A stretch of DNA of 64,000 bases from an uncultured Kiloniellales bacterium (GCA_947258885.1 CAMYKD010000021.1:1-64000), one strand, 5' to 3'; counted from the first letter of the stretch, positions 33,107-43,632 are shown. Made by a program: numbers and translations. The notes: generated from the letters alone by a model not told the origin.

Positions 33107-35107
33107 ATGAGCTCCAAATCGCGCCGACGCCGAAACCCATTCGGCCAAGCAGCCCCGAGCGCCAGAGGCGCGCGGCCTCGACAGGCGGCTGGACTCTCGG
33201 CAGGGCTCCGCTGTCACAAGGCTGGTGATCTTCAAGGGGCCGAAAGGCTGTATCGGTCGGTCCTGAGCCACGACCCAAGCAACGGCGACGCTCTGAACCT
33301 GCTGGGCGTCATCGCCATGCAGACCGGACGACCCGCGGAAGCAGCCGGTTTGGTCGGCCGTGCGGTCCAGGTGGACAGCAGGAATCCGGAGTTCCACTAC
33401 AACCTGGGGATGGCGTACCTCGGCCTGGGCAGCCGTGGCGAAGCGATCAAGTGTTTTCGCCAGGCGATATCGCTGCGTCCCGATTACGCCGACGCCCTGA
33501 TCAACCTGGGGAATCTCCTCCTCAACGCGGGGGAGCTGGACGAGGCGGAAGCGTGTTATCGGAAGGCCGCCAAGTTGGTTCCCGCAAATCCAACGATACA
33601 AAACAACCTGGGAACCGTGTTGATGGCCAAAGAGGCCGCGGAGGAGGCTGAGCCCTACTTCCGGCAGGCGCTAAAGCTCAAGTCCGATTTCGCCGAAGCG
33701 CACAACGGTCTTGGCTTGGCCCTCTACATGCGGGGCCGATTCGACGAGGCACTCGAGAGCTTTCGGGCGGCGCTCCGCTGCAATCCCGATTACGCTCAGG
33801 CTTGCAACAACTTGGGTAACGCCTACTTCGACATGAATGAGCTCGAGAACGCCGAGACATACCTGCGCAAAGCGATCGATCTTAAACCGGACTATGCCCA
33901 AGCGCGGCTCAAGCTGGCGCGCGTTTTCATCGAGCTGGACGATTTCGAGCCCGCCCTGGAGATCTATGATGGCTTTCTGGCGGGCAACCCGGAGTCGGAG
34001 CAGGCCTGGGCCGGGAAGGCGAACCTTCTGGACCGAATGGGGCACACCCAGGATGCATACGACATCGTCCGCGACTTCGCCGCGGACACGCCGCCGCCCT
34101 CGAGCATGGTCCGACTCTATGCGATCATGGCAAGCAGGGAGCACCGCCAAACGGAGGTGGCATCCGAGCTCGAGGACATGCTCGTCATGTCCGGCCAGCC
34201 GGAGGAGCGGAAGCGCATGCTGCGCTTCACCCTCGGCAAGCTGTATGACGAGCTTGGCAGGTTCGACGAAGCCTTCACACATTACGAGGCCGGGAACCGG
34301 CTCCGCCCGTCGCCATTCGATCCGGAGACGTCGATGGATTACATGGATCGGATCATCGAGTTCTTCTCGGCCGAGCGGCTTGCGGAACTCCCGCGCGCCG
34401 ACAACCGCTCCGAGCTGCCCGTCTTCATCGTCGGCATGCCGCGGTCGGGAACAAGCCTGGTCGAACAGATCCTATCCTGTCATCGGGATGTCCATGCGGC
34501 CGGGGAGCTGAGGGATATCGGAAAGCTGGCCAAAGACCTTGGGCTCAGGTTTCAAAAGGAAGTCGACGGCGCGGACGGTCCGCCAGGCCTGGACAGGGAG
34601 TCCCTGAATGCCGCGGCGAGCCGGCATCTCGAGAGGCTTCACAAACAAGTCGGAAAGGCAACGCGGTTGACCGACAAGATGCCGTCGAACTTCCTGCATC
34701 TCGGACTGATCGCGCTGCTGTTTCCGCGCGCGCGGGTCATTCACTGCCTACGCGACCCGATCGACACCTGCCTGTCCTGCTATTTTCAGACGGGCCTCTA
34801 CTACCGCCGCTACGAGCGGCTTGTCGCGCACTGGAAGAAGGTGCTCGACCGGCCGATGTTGGAGGTTCGCTACGAGGAGCATGTCGCCGACCCCGAGCGG
34901 GTCTGTCGCGAAATGCTGGACTTCCTGGGGCTGGACTGGGACCCGGCCTGTCTGCGTTTTCACGAGTCGCGCCGCTTCACGAAGACGGCGAGCAAGGACC
35001 AGGTGCGAAAGCCGATCTACACCTCGTCATCGGGCCGCTGGCAAAACTATGAACGGCATCTGGCGCCCCTGATGGAAGCCCTTTCCAGGCCGGATGGGCG
35101 CAGCTAG
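33107..35107 (+). CDS. TPR-repeat sulfotransferase
   Basis: A 666-residue fusion. Residues 30-380 hold about nine tetratricopeptide repeats (for example EFHYNLGMAYLGLGSRGEAIKC and DYAQACNNLGNAYFDMNELENA). The C-terminal 250 residues are a sulfotransferase: the PAPS 5'-phosphate loop is IVGMPRSGTSLVEQIL near residue 440, and the 3'-phosphate site is VIHCLRDPIDTCLSCYF. This architecture is widespread in marine bacteria. The acceptor, a glycan or protein, is unknown; the TPR part probably selects it. No signal peptide is present. ATG at 33107. Two further sulfotransferases lie within 4 kb. Confidence 0.92.
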   Translation: MSSKSRRRRNPFGQAAPSARGARPRQAAGLSAGLRCHKAGDLQGAERLYRSVLSHDPSNGDALNLLGVIAMQTGRPAEAAGLVGRAVQVDSRNPEFHYNLGMAYLGLGSRGEAIKCFRQAISLRPDYADALINLGNLLLNAGELDEAEACYRKAAKLVPANPTIQNNLGTVLMAKEAAEEAEPYFRQALKLKSDFAEAHNGLGLALYMRGRFDEALESFRAALRCNPDYAQACNNLGNAYFDMNELENAETYLRKAIDLKPDYAQARLKLARVFIELDDFEPALEIYDGFLAGNPESEQAWAGKANLLDRMGHTQDAYDIVRDFAADTPPPSSMVRLYAIMASREHRQTEVASELEDMLVMSGQPEERKRMLRFTLGKLYDELGRFDEAFTHYEAGNRLRPSPFDPETSMDYMDRIIEFFSAERLAELPRADNRSELPVFIVGMPRSGTSLVEQILSCHRDVHAAGELRDIGKLAKDLGLRFQKEVDGADGPPGLDRESLNAAASRHLERLHKQVGKATRLTDKMPSNFLHLGLIALLFPRARVIHCLRDPIDTCLSCYFQTGLYYRRYERLVAHWKKVLDRPMLEVRYEEHVADPERVCREMLDFLGLDWDPACLRFHESRRFTKTASKDQVRKPIYTSSSGRWQNYERHLAPLMEALSRPDGRS

Positions 35108-35155
35108 ATCGGCGGATCAAGGTCCGGGGGCCGGAGACCCGTTTCATCGAGCCCC

Positions 35156-35992
35156 TCAGTAGCCTTTGGGGATGTAACCGAAGCGGCTCATCTGTTCGCG
35201 GTGCCGGTCGACGATGGCCCGGACCTGCTCGGGCGTCAGCTTGTCCTTCCATTGGTCCTTCTTGCCGGCACGGAAGAACCGGCGCGAGTTCTCGCTCCGC
35301 TCCTTGAAGCCGGCCCTGTCTTCCTGGCTTTTCAAGCTTTTGAAGGAGGAGAAGCGGATCGCCTTCGACAGCCGCGCGCGCGGCGGCTTGAGGCCGAGAA
35401 ACCTAGCCGTCCGCCCGAAGGTCTTGAACGGTGTGTCGAGCATGTCCTCGTAGCGGAGCACCAACAGCTGGGAATTGGGTTGCTGGGTCCAGCTCCTGAC
35501 GTGCATCGACCACGAGCCGATGAACTGCCTGACATGCCCTTCCGTCGGCGAGCTCAGTCCATCGTCACGCGCCATCGCCTCTAGCGCCTTGTCGACGCTC
35601 AGGCCGAAATGGTCGGCAAAGGACAGGACGACGTCCAGCGGGTTGCGCACGACATAGATCGCACCCGCCGTGCAGTCCATGGTGATGAGGGGGACGCCGC
35701 GGCTCTCGCCAAGGTAGGAGTGGGTCTTGACGAAGACCGAATCGGGATGCGCCGTCATCATCGCCCGGTGGGCCTTCGGGCGAAGCTCGGCCAAATCCTC
35801 GGGACTCAGCTGGTCCGGCGGCTTGCCGGTGAGGGGGCGATACCAGGCCGCGTGGGAATCGCCCAGGGTGAAGCTATCGATCTCGTTGATGTTCATGGGC
35901 TTGGCCGGCGCGCGCAGAAGGTTGTGCAGAAAGGCGCGCAGCCAGGTGTTGCCCGACTTCGGGTAGGAGGCCAGCCAGACGAGAGCGCCCAT
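35156..35992 (-). CDS. Sulfotransferase domain protein (first paralogue)
   Basis: A 278-residue cytosolic sulfotransferase. The PAPS 5'-phosphate loop WLASYPKSGNTWLRAFL lies at the extreme N-terminus and the 3'-phosphate motif is AIYVVRNPLDVVLSFADHF. FVKTHSYLG supplies the catalytic-histidine region, and LVLRYEDMLDTPFKTF is a family block. ATG 35992 is chosen because it puts the loop four residues from the start, as in the paralogue at 37576; ATG 36013 is an alternative. It lies downstream of the porin gene, beyond a terminator, and faces the TPR-sulfotransferase. Confidence 0.88.
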   Translation of the reverse strand: MGALVWLASYPKSGNTWLRAFLHNLLRAPAKPMNINEIDSFTLGDSHAAWYRPLTGKPPDQLSPEDLAELRPKAHRAMMTAHPDSVFVKTHSYLGESRGVPLITMDCTAGAIYVVRNPLDVVLSFADHFGLSVDKALEAMARDDGLSSPTEGHVRQFIGSWSMHVRSWTQQPNSQLLVLRYEDMLDTPFKTFGRTARFLGLKPPRARLSKAIRFSSFKSLKSQEDRAGFKERSENSRRFFRAGKKDQWKDKLTPEQVRAIVDRHREQMSRFGYIPKGY

Positions 35993-36095
35993 CGCCGTTT
36001 CCGGTACTGCCATTCTCGAGGGCCGAGGCGGTTCCCGGCCGCGCCGAAGGTATTGGAGGCCCGGACATCTGGCAATGCAGAAAACCGCGGCGCAG

Positions 36096-36126
36096 AAAAG
36101 AAGAGGGCGGGTCGATGCCCGCCCTC
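36096..36126 (-). terminator. Rho-independent terminator of the porin gene
   Basis: On the minus strand, a 9-bp stem GAGGGCGGG/CCCGCCCTC closes a six-base loop and is followed by TTCTTTTC. It begins 40 bp after the porin stop. Confidence 0.85.
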
Positions 36127-36165
36127 CAGGTTCGCAGATACTGCGAGGTTTGACTTGGTGCCGAC

Positions 36166-37296
36166 CTAGAACGACAGCATCGAGCCGATCGCGAAAGCCA
36201 CGCCGTCGGTGTCTTGGTCGCTCCCGGCAGCGGCGCTGGCAACCTCGTTTTCCTCGTCGAAATACTGGACGGAGCCGACCAGCTTGACGCCGGGACCCAT
36301 GGCGTAGGACATCCCGACCTCGAAGTGGTCCTCCGTGTCGTCGAAGGACCCCCACTCGGTATTGGAGTGGAGATACGTGACGCTGACGCCCCACGGGCCG
36401 GTCTCGTAGCTGGCGCCCACGTCCCACGCGTCGGTGTCGTTGTCGACATTGTCGAGCCCGTTGTTCGAAGTGTGCCAGGATCCGCCCACCGTGAACCCGG
36501 CGAAGCCGACGTTCACGCCGAAGCCAAACTCCTGGAGGTCCTCGAACTCCGTCAAGTCGGTGCCCACTGGTCCGTCTTCTTCCGACTGACCTAAGACGTA
36601 GCCGCCGGAGACCGCGATGTCGATGTTATCGATGGTCTGGACGTAGTTCACGCCGATACCGATGAAGTCGGAAAAGTCGCCGTGTTGGTCGTCGACGCTG
36701 AGCCCCGACGACTGCCGGTCGCCGCCCCGGGCGTCGATGTTCGGCGTATAGCTGACGCCAAGCTGGAAGCCCGAGAAGCGCGGCGTGAAGTAGGTGAGCT
36801 TGTTGGCGTCGCTCGTGTCCACGTCCATCACGGTGGCGGTGCCGGCACCACCCAATCCGCCAGCCGTCGTACCGCGGCTTTCGAACAGGAAGATGTTCGG
36901 GGAGTTGACGCCCAGGGACACGGAGGGCGCTGTATAGCCCATGAGATAGGGCGCCGAGTTCTCCGAGCCGATCAACGCGCGGCCGAAGCTGCCCTCAATA
37001 ATCGCGAAGGATTCGTCGATCACATCTCCCTGTGTTTTCCCCTCGAGCTGGATGTTGACGCCGAAGGTGATGCCGTTGTCCAGCGTCGTCGAGCCGGTGA
37101 AGTGGACCTCGCCCTCCTGACGGATGGCGTTCGGATGCCAGTCGACGCCCGCGGGCTCGTCCTGGTCGGTAAAGGACGCTACCGTCTGCCAGTAGCCGCT
37201 CAGGCCAAGCTTGATCTTCTCCGCGGCGGATGCCGGGGAGGCCATCAAAGCGCCGGCCGCGATCAGGGCCGTCGTGCCGTATAGTGCCTTTTTCAT
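36166..37296 (-). CDS. Outer-membrane porin
   Basis: A 376-residue outer-membrane beta-barrel. It has a signal peptide (MKKALYGTTALIAAGALMAS, cleavage after SASA-like ASAA), alternating amphipathic strands throughout, an acidic composition, and a C-terminal phenylalanine (SMLSF) for BAM recognition. The body has the gram-negative-porin pattern (FGVNIQLEGKTQG, SFGRALIGSENS near the eyelet loop). A GGAG site precedes the ATG. It has a 279-bp upstream gap and its own terminator, so it is probably a single, strongly expressed transcript. Pore specificity cannot be judged. Confidence 0.9.
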   Translation of the reverse strand: MKKALYGTTALIAAGALMASPASAAEKIKLGLSGYWQTVASFTDQDEPAGVDWHPNAIRQEGEVHFTGSTTLDNGITFGVNIQLEGKTQGDVIDESFAIIEGSFGRALIGSENSAPYLMGYTAPSVSLGVNSPNIFLFESRGTTAGGLGGAGTATVMDVDTSDANKLTYFTPRFSGFQLGVSYTPNIDARGGDRQSSGLSVDDQHGDFSDFIGIGVNYVQTIDNIDIAVSGGYVLGQSEEDGPVGTDLTEFEDLQEFGFGVNVGFAGFTVGGSWHTSNNGLDNVDNDTDAWDVGASYETGPWGVSVTYLHSNTEWGSFDDTEDHFEVGMSYAMGPGVKLVGSVQYFDEENEVASAAAGSDQDTDGVAFAIGSMLSF

Positions 37297-37575
37297 AGCT
37301 CCTAAGCCTCTCTAGGTTAAGACTGAACCAAGGTTTCCGCGACCCGCCCTCGACCGGAAACTTCTCCCAACAAGCCCTTGGGACGACCCGACCGGCAGGT
37401 GCGCGCAAACCGCCCCCCGCAAGGAGACAGAAAGCCAAGGCATAAGGCCCGAAAAGCAGGCCGCGGGTCAAGCGAACCGGGGCCTTGTGAGTGACATTTG
37501 ATCATCACTGTGGCTGATTTATCACACCGTTTCCCCGCACAGGTTCGGCCCGGCTCGACGGCTGCGGCGCGCCGG

Positions 37576-38427
37576 TCAGCGGGCCGGTTTGCCGCTCCGG
37601 GCGAGATATCCCATCTCGACCATCACGTCGCGGTGTCTTGCGATCAGGGTCTCGGCCTGCGCCTCGGTCAGGACTTTGCGCCAGGCGCCGGTCTGTCCGG
37701 CCCGGAAGAAGGACGATTTGCCGTCGGGCCGCGATTCGACGAACCCGGTCGTCCGCTCCTGGCCGGAAAGCTCGCGGAACGAGCTGAAACCGATCGCCCG
37801 CTTCAAGCGCGCCCGGTCCTTCGGCAAGCCGAGAAACCCGATCAGGCGGCCGAAGGCCTTGTTCGGCTCGCCGAGCATATCCTCGTAGCGCAGCAGATGC
37901 GGCGCCCGGCCGGGCGCCTCGGTCCAGCTTCTGACATGATGCGACCAGGAGCTCAGGTACTGCCGGTGCAAACCGGAGGAAGACGGCAGGACGTAGTCAT
38001 CGCTGCAGAGGGAGTCCACGGCGCGGGCATAGGTCACCTGGTAGTGGTGCGCGAAGGACACCGCGACATCCAAGGGATTGCGCACGACATAGACCGCCCC
38101 CGCCGTGGCCGAGGGCGTGATCAAGGGCACGTCGTCGATGTTCCCTAACACGCTGTGGGTCTTGACGAAGACCTCTTGCGGCCGCGAGCGGGCCAACCAC
38201 TCGTGCACCCTCGGCCGCAGCCTGTTGAAATCCGCGTCGGCGAGGTCGCGCGCCGTCTTTCCCGTGAGCTGCTCGTAGTGCAGGATCAGGTTGTCGCCCA
38301 GAACATGCTCAGGCAGGTCGTTGATCGGAACCGGAGTCGCGGCATTCGTGACATAGTTCGCCAGGAACGCCCTGAGCCAGGTGTTGCCGGACTTCGGGTA
38401 GGACGCCAACCAGATGATGCCGGGCAC
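37576..38427 (-). CDS. Sulfotransferase domain protein (second paralogue)
   Basis: A 283-residue paralogue of the gene at 35156, with the same layout: PAPS loop WLASYPKSGNTWLRAFLANY at the N-terminus, FVKTHSVLGN, and VYVVRNPLDVAVSFAHHY for the 3'-phosphate. LLRYEDMLGEPNKAFGRL follows, and the C-terminal SFFRAGQTGAWRKVL matches FFRAGKKDQWKDKL of the paralogue. The start is GTG at 38427 behind GTGGAG, shorter than the ORF-track start. It lies upstream of the porin on the same strand. The substrate is unknown. Confidence 0.88.
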   Translation of the reverse strand: MPGIIWLASYPKSGNTWLRAFLANYVTNAATPVPINDLPEHVLGDNLILHYEQLTGKTARDLADADFNRLRPRVHEWLARSRPQEVFVKTHSVLGNIDDVPLITPSATAGAVYVVRNPLDVAVSFAHHYQVTYARAVDSLCSDDYVLPSSSGLHRQYLSSWSHHVRSWTEAPGRAPHLLRYEDMLGEPNKAFGRLIGFLGLPKDRARLKRAIGFSSFRELSGQERTTGFVESRPDGKSSFFRAGQTGAWRKVLTEAQAETLIARHRDVMVEMGYLARSGKPAR

Positions 38428-38620
38428 ACGGCTGCTCCACGGTGCAACGAGGCGGGACGGCCTCGGAGCCGGGACCGTTTGTAGGCGAAGCGGCATCGCC
38501 GTGCAACCGGGGCGGTTTGCCGGCGAGGCCGAGATCGTGCGTCCGCGCAGGGCGGCGGCTCGAGGCTCGGTATGCGCTCTTCACGACGACCCGGCAAAGC
38601 GGCACCCCTCGCCGCGGCTC

Positions 38621-38649
38621 TTGGCACTGGAAGTCCGGCGGCGTAAGGT
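38621..38649 (+). promoter_or_regulatory. Possible promoter of the DUF3576 lipoprotein gene, within a 301-bp gap
   Basis: TTGGCA (five of six bases) and TAAGGT (weak) are 17 bp apart, about 80 bp before the ATG. The gap 38428-38728 otherwise holds only short GC-rich inverted repeats and no convincing gene or RNA. Confidence 0.3.
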
Positions 38650-38728
38650 CTATCTTGCAAGGTGTCCCGCCTCGGTGGCGAGAGAGACACCGGTGGGGCC
38701 GTTCGCAATACACGGAGATCGAGATCAC

Positions 38729-39286
38729 ATGCCGAGCCGCGTTTCCGCCCGCCGCCGATTCCGGGTTCTGGTGGCCATGCTTATGGCCGGGCTGCTCGCC
38801 GCCTGCGGCGGCAACGATACCGTATATCCGGAAGGCGGCAAGCAGAAGGCGGGCGGCCAGAAATATTACAACGAGAGCGACAGCTCGCTTTTCGGCCCCA
38901 GCGGCCTGACCCTCGGCGGCGACGACAAGAAACCCGAGGGCGGTACCGGCGGCGGCGGCGGTGGCATCGGCGTCAACTCGTTCCTGTGGCGCGCCTCGCT
39001 CGACACCATCTCGTTCATGCCGCTGAGCTCGGCCGATCCCTTCGGTGGCGTGATCATTACCGACTGGTACACGCCGCCGGAAGTCCTGCGGGAGCGGTTC
39101 AAGGTCAACGTGTACATCCTGGGCCGCGACCTGCGGGCCGATGGCCTGCGCGCGACCGTCTTCCGCCAACGCCAGGACCTGTTCGGAAACTGGGTCGATG
39201 CGGAGGTCGACCAACAAACCCCGATAGACCTCGAAGACGTTATCCTGACCCGCGCCCGGCAGCTGCGAATCGCCGCGGTCCAGTAA
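38729..39286 (+). CDS. DUF3576 domain-containing lipoprotein
   Basis: A 185-residue predicted lipoprotein. The signal peptide ends in the lipobox LLAAC at about residue 26, so the mature protein is lipidated at that cysteine and probably sits in the outer membrane. A glycine-rich linker (GGTGGGGGGIG) precedes a compact C-terminal domain with SFMPLSSADPFGGVIITDWY and ARQLRIAAVQ, the DUF3576 core. The gene sits upstream of leuS-lptE in many alphaproteobacteria, as here. Its function is unknown; an envelope role with LptE is an inference from context. Confidence 0.88.
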   Translation: MPSRVSARRRFRVLVAMLMAGLLAACGGNDTVYPEGGKQKAGGQKYYNESDSSLFGPSGLTLGGDDKKPEGGTGGGGGGIGVNSFLWRASLDTISFMPLSSADPFGGVIITDWYTPPEVLRERFKVNVYILGRDLRADGLRATVFRQRQDLFGNWVDAEVDQQTPIDLEDVILTRARQLRIAAVQ

Positions 39287-39410
39287 TCGGCTTCCTCGAC
39301 CCCAATGACCTGGCAAGAGCCTGGGCGGCGTGCGGAATCGTCCGAGGTCCGCGTGCAACTTGGCGTGACCGAACCGATCGATTGCTACGTCCTGGTATGA
39401 ACGGATCCCG

Positions 39411-41975
39411 ATGAGCCGCTACAACGTCAAGGAAACCGAGGCCAAGTGGCAAAAGGCCTGGGAGGAGGGGGCCTGCTTCGCCGTCTCCGAGGATTCTGCC
39501 CGGCCCAAATATTATGTTCTCGAGATGTTCCCGTACCCCTCGGGGCGCATCCACATGGGCCACGTGCGCAACTACACGATCGGCGACGTGATCGCCCGCT
39601 ACAAGCGCGCCACGGGCTTCAACGTCCTCCATCCGATGGGCTGGGACGCCTTCGGCCTGCCGGCCGAGAACGCCGCCATGGAGCGCAAGATCCATCCCGC
39701 CGAATGGACCTATTCCAACATCGCCGCGATGCGCGGACAGCTCAAGATGATGGGCCTGTCGATCGACTGGGCACGCGAGCTCGCCACCTGCCACGTCGGC
39801 TACTACCGGCATCAGCAGAGCATGTTCCTCGACTTCCTGCGGGCCGAACTGGCCTACCGCAAGGAATCCTGGGTCAACTGGGATCCGGTCGACCAGACGG
39901 TGCTGGCCAACGAGCAGGTGATCGACGGCCGGGGTTGGCGTTCCGGCGCCGTGATCGAGCGGCGCAAACTGAACCAGTGGTTTTTCCGGACCACGGCTTT
40001 CACGGACAGCCTTCTCGAGGCGCTCCAGACGCTCGATCGCTGGCCCGAGCGGGTGCGCCTCATGCAGCAGAACTGGATTGGACGCTCCGCCGGCGCGCGG
40101 GTCGATTTCAAGCTGAAGGACCGGAGCGGGCCGCTGGAGGTCTTCACGACCCGGCCGGACACGCTGTTCGGCGCGTCCTTCTGTGCGCTTTCGCCCCACC
40201 ACCCGCTGTCCGCGGAGCTGGCCGGGAACAATCCGGAGCTGGCCGCCTTCATCGCCGAGTGCGACCGCCTGGGCACCAGCGAAGAGGCGATAGAAAAGGC
40301 TGAAAAGAAAGGATTCGATACCGGCGTCAAGGCTCTGCATCCCTTCGTGGACGGTCTCGAACTGCCGGTCTATGTGGCGAATTTCGTGCTGATGGACTAT
40401 GGCACGGGGGCCATTTTCGGGTGCCCGGCGCACGACCAGCGCGACCTGGATTTCGCCCGGAAGTATCGCTTGCCGGTGCCTCCCGTGGTCCTGCCGCCGG
40501 ACGCCGATCCCGAGACCTACGAAGTCGGCGAGGAGGCCTATGTCGGCGAGGGCAAGCTGTTCAACTCCGATTTCATGAACGGTATGGCGGTGGCCGAAGC
40601 AATCGCGGCGGCCATCGAGCGCCTGGAAGACCAAGGCGGCGGCGAGGGCCGGGTGCAGTATCGCCTGCGCGACTGGGGCATCTCCCGGCAACGCTACTGG
40701 GGCTGCCCGATCCCGATCGTTCATTGTCCCGACTGCGGCATCACGCCCGTCCCGGACCGGGACTTGCCGGTCGAGCTGCCCGAGGACATTAACTTCGACC
40801 GGCCCGGCAATCCCCTGGCTCATCACCCGACCTGGAAACACGTGACCTGTCCCAACTGCGGCGCCAAGGCCGAGCGGGACACCGACACCATGGACACCTT
40901 CGTCGATTCCTCCTGGTATTTCGCGCGCTTCTGCTCGCCTCGCGCCGATCGTCCGGTCCTGAAGGAGGCGGTCGACTACTGGCTGCCCGTCGACCAGTAC
41001 ATTGGCGGTATCGAGCACGCCATCCTGCACCTCCTCTATTCGCGGTTCTTTGTCCGCGCGATGCGGCAAACCGGCCATCTCGGGATCGACGAGCCCTTCG
41101 AGGGGCTCTTCACCCAGGGCATGGTGTGTCACGAGACCTACAGGGACGAGGCCGGCAATTGGCTGTTCCCGGACCAGGTCGACCACGAGCCGGACGGCAG
41201 CGCGATACAGAGAAAGACGGGTGCGCCGGTGCGGATCGGCCGCTCGGAATCCATGAGCAAGTCCAAGCGGAACACGGTCGATCCGGCGGAGATCATCGGC
41301 ACCTATGGCGCCGATACGGCGCGGTGGTTCATGCTGTCGGACAGCCCGCCCGATAGGGACCTGGAATGGACCGACGCCGGCATCGAGGGCGCCTACCGGT
41401 TCGTGCAGCGCCTCTGGCGCTTGATACAGGATGGCTTGGCCGATTTGCCGCCGGTCGGCAGCCCGCCGCCCGAAACCTCGGGCGAGGCCGCGACGACGCT
41501 GCGCCGGACGACCCACAAGACGGTCGCGGCCTTCACCGATGACCTCGAGGCGTTTCGCTTCAACCGGGCCGTGGCACGCCTCTACGAGCTGGCCAACGAC
41601 GTGAGCGCCTTCCAGGCGCGCACCGCTGACGGCCAGTGGGCACTACGCGAGGCCTTCGAGGCCTTCGCCCGCCTCATCGGACCGATGATGCCGCACCTGG
41701 CGGAGGAGCTCTGGCAGCGGCTGGGCCACGACAATCTCCTGGTCGACGAACCTTGGCCGGTCGCGGACCCGGCCTTTACGCGGGACGACAGCGTGACCGT
41801 CGCGGTCCAGGTCAACGGCAAGCTGCGCGCCACCATCACCGTGCCGCGCGATTCCGAGGACGACTTCGTCCGGGATGCGGCCCTTGCGGAGCCGGGTGTC
41901 CGGCGGGCCATGGGGGACAAATCGGCGCGCAAGGTGATCGTTGTCAGGAACCGGATCGTCAATGTGGTGGTTTAA
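39411..41975 (+). CDS. leuS: Leucine-tRNA ligase
   Basis: An 854-residue class I aminoacyl-tRNA synthetase that charges tRNA-Leu. The HIGH-type motif is [15 protein letters not shown] near residue 45 and the KMSKS motif is [12 protein letters not shown] near 614. The CP1 editing domain lies at about 220-420 and includes [13 protein letters not shown] zinc-like cysteine pair is in CPDCG and CPNCG. Length is normal for bacterial LeuS. The ATG lies 124 bp after the DUF3576 gene. Its 3' end overlaps lptE by 14 bp. Confidence 0.98.
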   Translation: MSRYNVKETEAKWQKAWEEGACFAVSEDSARPKYYVLEMFPYPSGRIHMGHVRNYTIGDVIARYKRATGFNVLHPMGWDAFGLPAENAAMERKIHPAEWTYSNIAAMRGQLKMMGLSIDWARELATCHVGYYRHQQSMFLDFLRAELAYRKESWVNWDPVDQTVLANEQVIDGRGWRSGAVIERRKLNQWFFRTTAFTDSLLEALQTLDRWPERVRLMQQNWIGRSAGARVDFKLKDRSGPLEVFTTRPDTLFGASFCALSPHHPLSAELAGNNPELAAFIAECDRLGTSEEAIEKAEKKGFDTGVKALHPFVDGLELPVYVANFVLMDYGTGAIFGCPAHDQRDLDFARKYRLPVPPVVLPPDADPETYEVGEEAYVGEGKLFNSDFMNGMAVAEAIAAAIERLEDQGGGEGRVQYRLRDWGISRQRYWGCPIPIVHCPDCGITPVPDRDLPVELPEDINFDRPGNPLAHHPTWKHVTCPNCGAKAERDTDTMDTFVDSSWYFARFCSPRADRPVLKEAVDYWLPVDQYIGGIEHAILHLLYSRFFVRAMRQTGHLGIDEPFEGLFTQGMVCHETYRDEAGNWLFPDQVDHEPDGSAIQRKTGAPVRIGRSESMSKSKRNTVDPAEIIGTYGADTARWFMLSDSPPDRDLEWTDAGIEGAYRFVQRLWRLIQDGLADLPPVGSPPPETSGEAATTLRRTTHKTVAAFTDDLEAFRFNRAVARLYELANDVSAFQARTADGQWALREAFEAFARLIGPMMPHLAEELWQRLGHDNLLVDEPWPVADPAFTRDDSVTVAVQVNGKLRATITVPRDSEDDFVRDAALAEPGVRRAMGDKSARKVIVVRNRIVNVVV

Positions 41976-42516
41976 GAAGACCCGGCGTCCGACGAGTCGC
42001 TTCCTTCAGGCGACTACGGCCGCCTCGTTGCTTCTGGTGCTGGCCGGCTGCGGCTTCCAGCCGCTCCACGCCCCGACGGACCCCGCCCAGGTGACGCCGG
42101 CCGATCGCTTGGCCGCGGTCCGCATCACGCCGCTCGAAGGCCGGGTCGGCCAGCAACTGCACAATCTGCTGCGCGACCGTTTGAACACCTCCGGACAGCC
42201 GCGGGACCCCTCCTACCTGCTTGACATCGCGCTGCGCGTGACCACCAGGGAGTTGGGCATTCGCAAGGACGAGACGGCGACCCGCGCAAACCTGACGATG
42301 TCGGCAACTTTCAGGTTGCGGGACCTGGACTCCAAGGCCGTCCTGCTGGCGGGCAAGTCGGTTTCCGTTAACAGCTACAACATTTTCGACGCCTTCTATG
42401 CCACCAAGGTCGCCGAGGACGACGCGGCGCGGCGCGGACTGCGCGATCTGGCGGACGACATCGGCCTTCGTCTGGCCGTCTATTTCGCGGGTCCGCAAGC
42501 GGCCAAGACGCCATGA
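41962..42516 (+). CDS. lptE: LPS-assembly lipoprotein LptE
   Basis: A 184-residue outer-membrane lipoprotein that plugs LptD and helps insert lipopolysaccharide. The signal peptide ends at the lipobox LAGC near residue 30, followed by GFQPLHAP, which is characteristic of LptE. Further on come [21 protein letters not shown] and an [12 protein letters not shown] block. The start is ATG at 41962, overlapping leuS. The leuS-lptE-holA order is conserved in proteobacteria and supports the call. Confidence 0.9.
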   Translation: MWWFKKTRRPTSRFLQATTAASLLLVLAGCGFQPLHAPTDPAQVTPADRLAAVRITPLEGRVGQQLHNLLRDRLNTSGQPRDPSYLLDIALRVTTRELGIRKDETATRANLTMSATFRLRDLDSKAVLLAGKSVSVNSYNIFDAFYATKVAEDDAARRGLRDLADDIGLRLAVYFAGPQAAKTP

Positions 42517-42589
42517 TCGCCGCCCACAGTGCCGATCCGGGCCCGCCGAAGGCATTGCAGCCATCGCGCGTGCCGGGCGGACCGCGGCG

Positions 42590-43630
42590 ATGAAGGTTTC
42601 AGCCGGCCAGGCCGAGCGTTTCGCTCGGAGCCCGGACCCAAAGATCCGAGGAATTCTGGTTTACGGTCCGGACGCCGGTCTCGCACGCGAACGGGTCGAG
42701 GCCTTGGCGCGCTCGGTCGTGGAGGATCCGATGGATCCCTTCCGGGTCGCCGACCTGACCGCCCGGCAGCTGGAGGCGGACCCGGCCCGGCTCGCCGACG
42801 AAGCGGCGGCTTTGGCCTTGACCGGCGGGCGGCGGGTGGTACGGGTCGGCGAGGCGGGCGACGCCATCTCCGGCCTCTTGAAGAGCTTCCTGGCCGACCC
42901 GGCCGGGGACGCCCTGGTCCTGCTTCAAGCCGGCGACCTGCCGACCCGGTCCAGCCTGCGCAAGGTGTTCGAATCCGCGGAGCTGGGCGCGGCCCTGGCG
43001 TGCTATCGCGACGACCAGCGCAGCCTTTCGGCGGTCGTCACCGAGATGCTGGCGGATCACGGCCTGACGACGACTCCCGAGGCCATGGCCTACCTGAGCG
43101 CAAATCTGGGCGGCGACCGGCAGCTCACCCGGCGCGAGCTGGAGAAGCTGATCCTCTATAAAGGCGGGTCGGGCGGAGCGATCGACCTGGAGGAGGCCGT
43201 GGCCTGCGTCGGGGACAGTGCGGCCCTGACGCTGGACGATCTCGCTCTCGCCGTGGCCGGCGGGGACCTGACGGGCCTCGAGCGGACGCTGCTGCGCAGC
43301 CTCGAGGCGGGCAGCAGCCCGGTCGCCATACTCCGCAGCGTGGCGCGCCATTTTCAGCGGCTCCATATCGCGGCGGGAAGCATCGCCACGGGGGTCTCTC
43401 CGGGCGATGCGGTACGGCGGCTGCGTCCGCCCGTATTCTGGAAGATGGTGGACCGGTTCACGGCCCAGTGTACCGCGTGGTCGCCCCGGCCCTTGGCCCG
43501 CGCCCTCGATCGCCTGCTACAGGCGGAGGCGGCCTGCAAGGAAACCGGTGCCCCGGCGGAGGTCATCACCGCCCGCGCGTTGCTGGAAATCGCGGCGAAT
43601 GCGCCCGTGCGCGGCACGCGGCGGACGTGA
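42590..43630 (+). CDS. holA: DNA polymerase III delta subunit
   Basis: A 346-residue clamp-loader subunit that opens the beta sliding clamp. It has the family N-terminus (ILVYGPDAGLARERVEAL), a strand ALVLLQAGDLPTRSSLRKVFES, and an ELEKLILYKGG block before the C-terminal collar domain (LRSVARHFQRLH). Like other delta subunits it lacks a working Walker A. ATG at 42590 is used; the longer frame overlaps lptE. It converges on parB with two bases between the stops. Confidence 0.92.
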   Translation: MKVSAGQAERFARSPDPKIRGILVYGPDAGLARERVEALARSVVEDPMDPFRVADLTARQLEADPARLADEAAALALTGGRRVVRVGEAGDAISGLLKSFLADPAGDALVLLQAGDLPTRSSLRKVFESAELGAALACYRDDQRSLSAVVTEMLADHGLTTTPEAMAYLSANLGGDRQLTRRELEKLILYKGGSGGAIDLEEAVACVGDSAALTLDDLALAVAGGDLTGLERTLLRSLEAGSSPVAILRSVARHFQRLHIAAGSIATGVSPGDAVRRLRPPVFWKMVDRFTAQCTAWSPRPLARALDRLLQAEAACKETGAPAEVITARALLEIAANAPVRGTRRT

Positions 43631-43632
43631 TC

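Noticed and set aside
39240-41516. 758-residue ORF on the minus strand
   Set aside because: It is the antisense shadow of leuS, which has all synthetase motifs; the shadow protein is His/Arg/Gly-rich with no domain.
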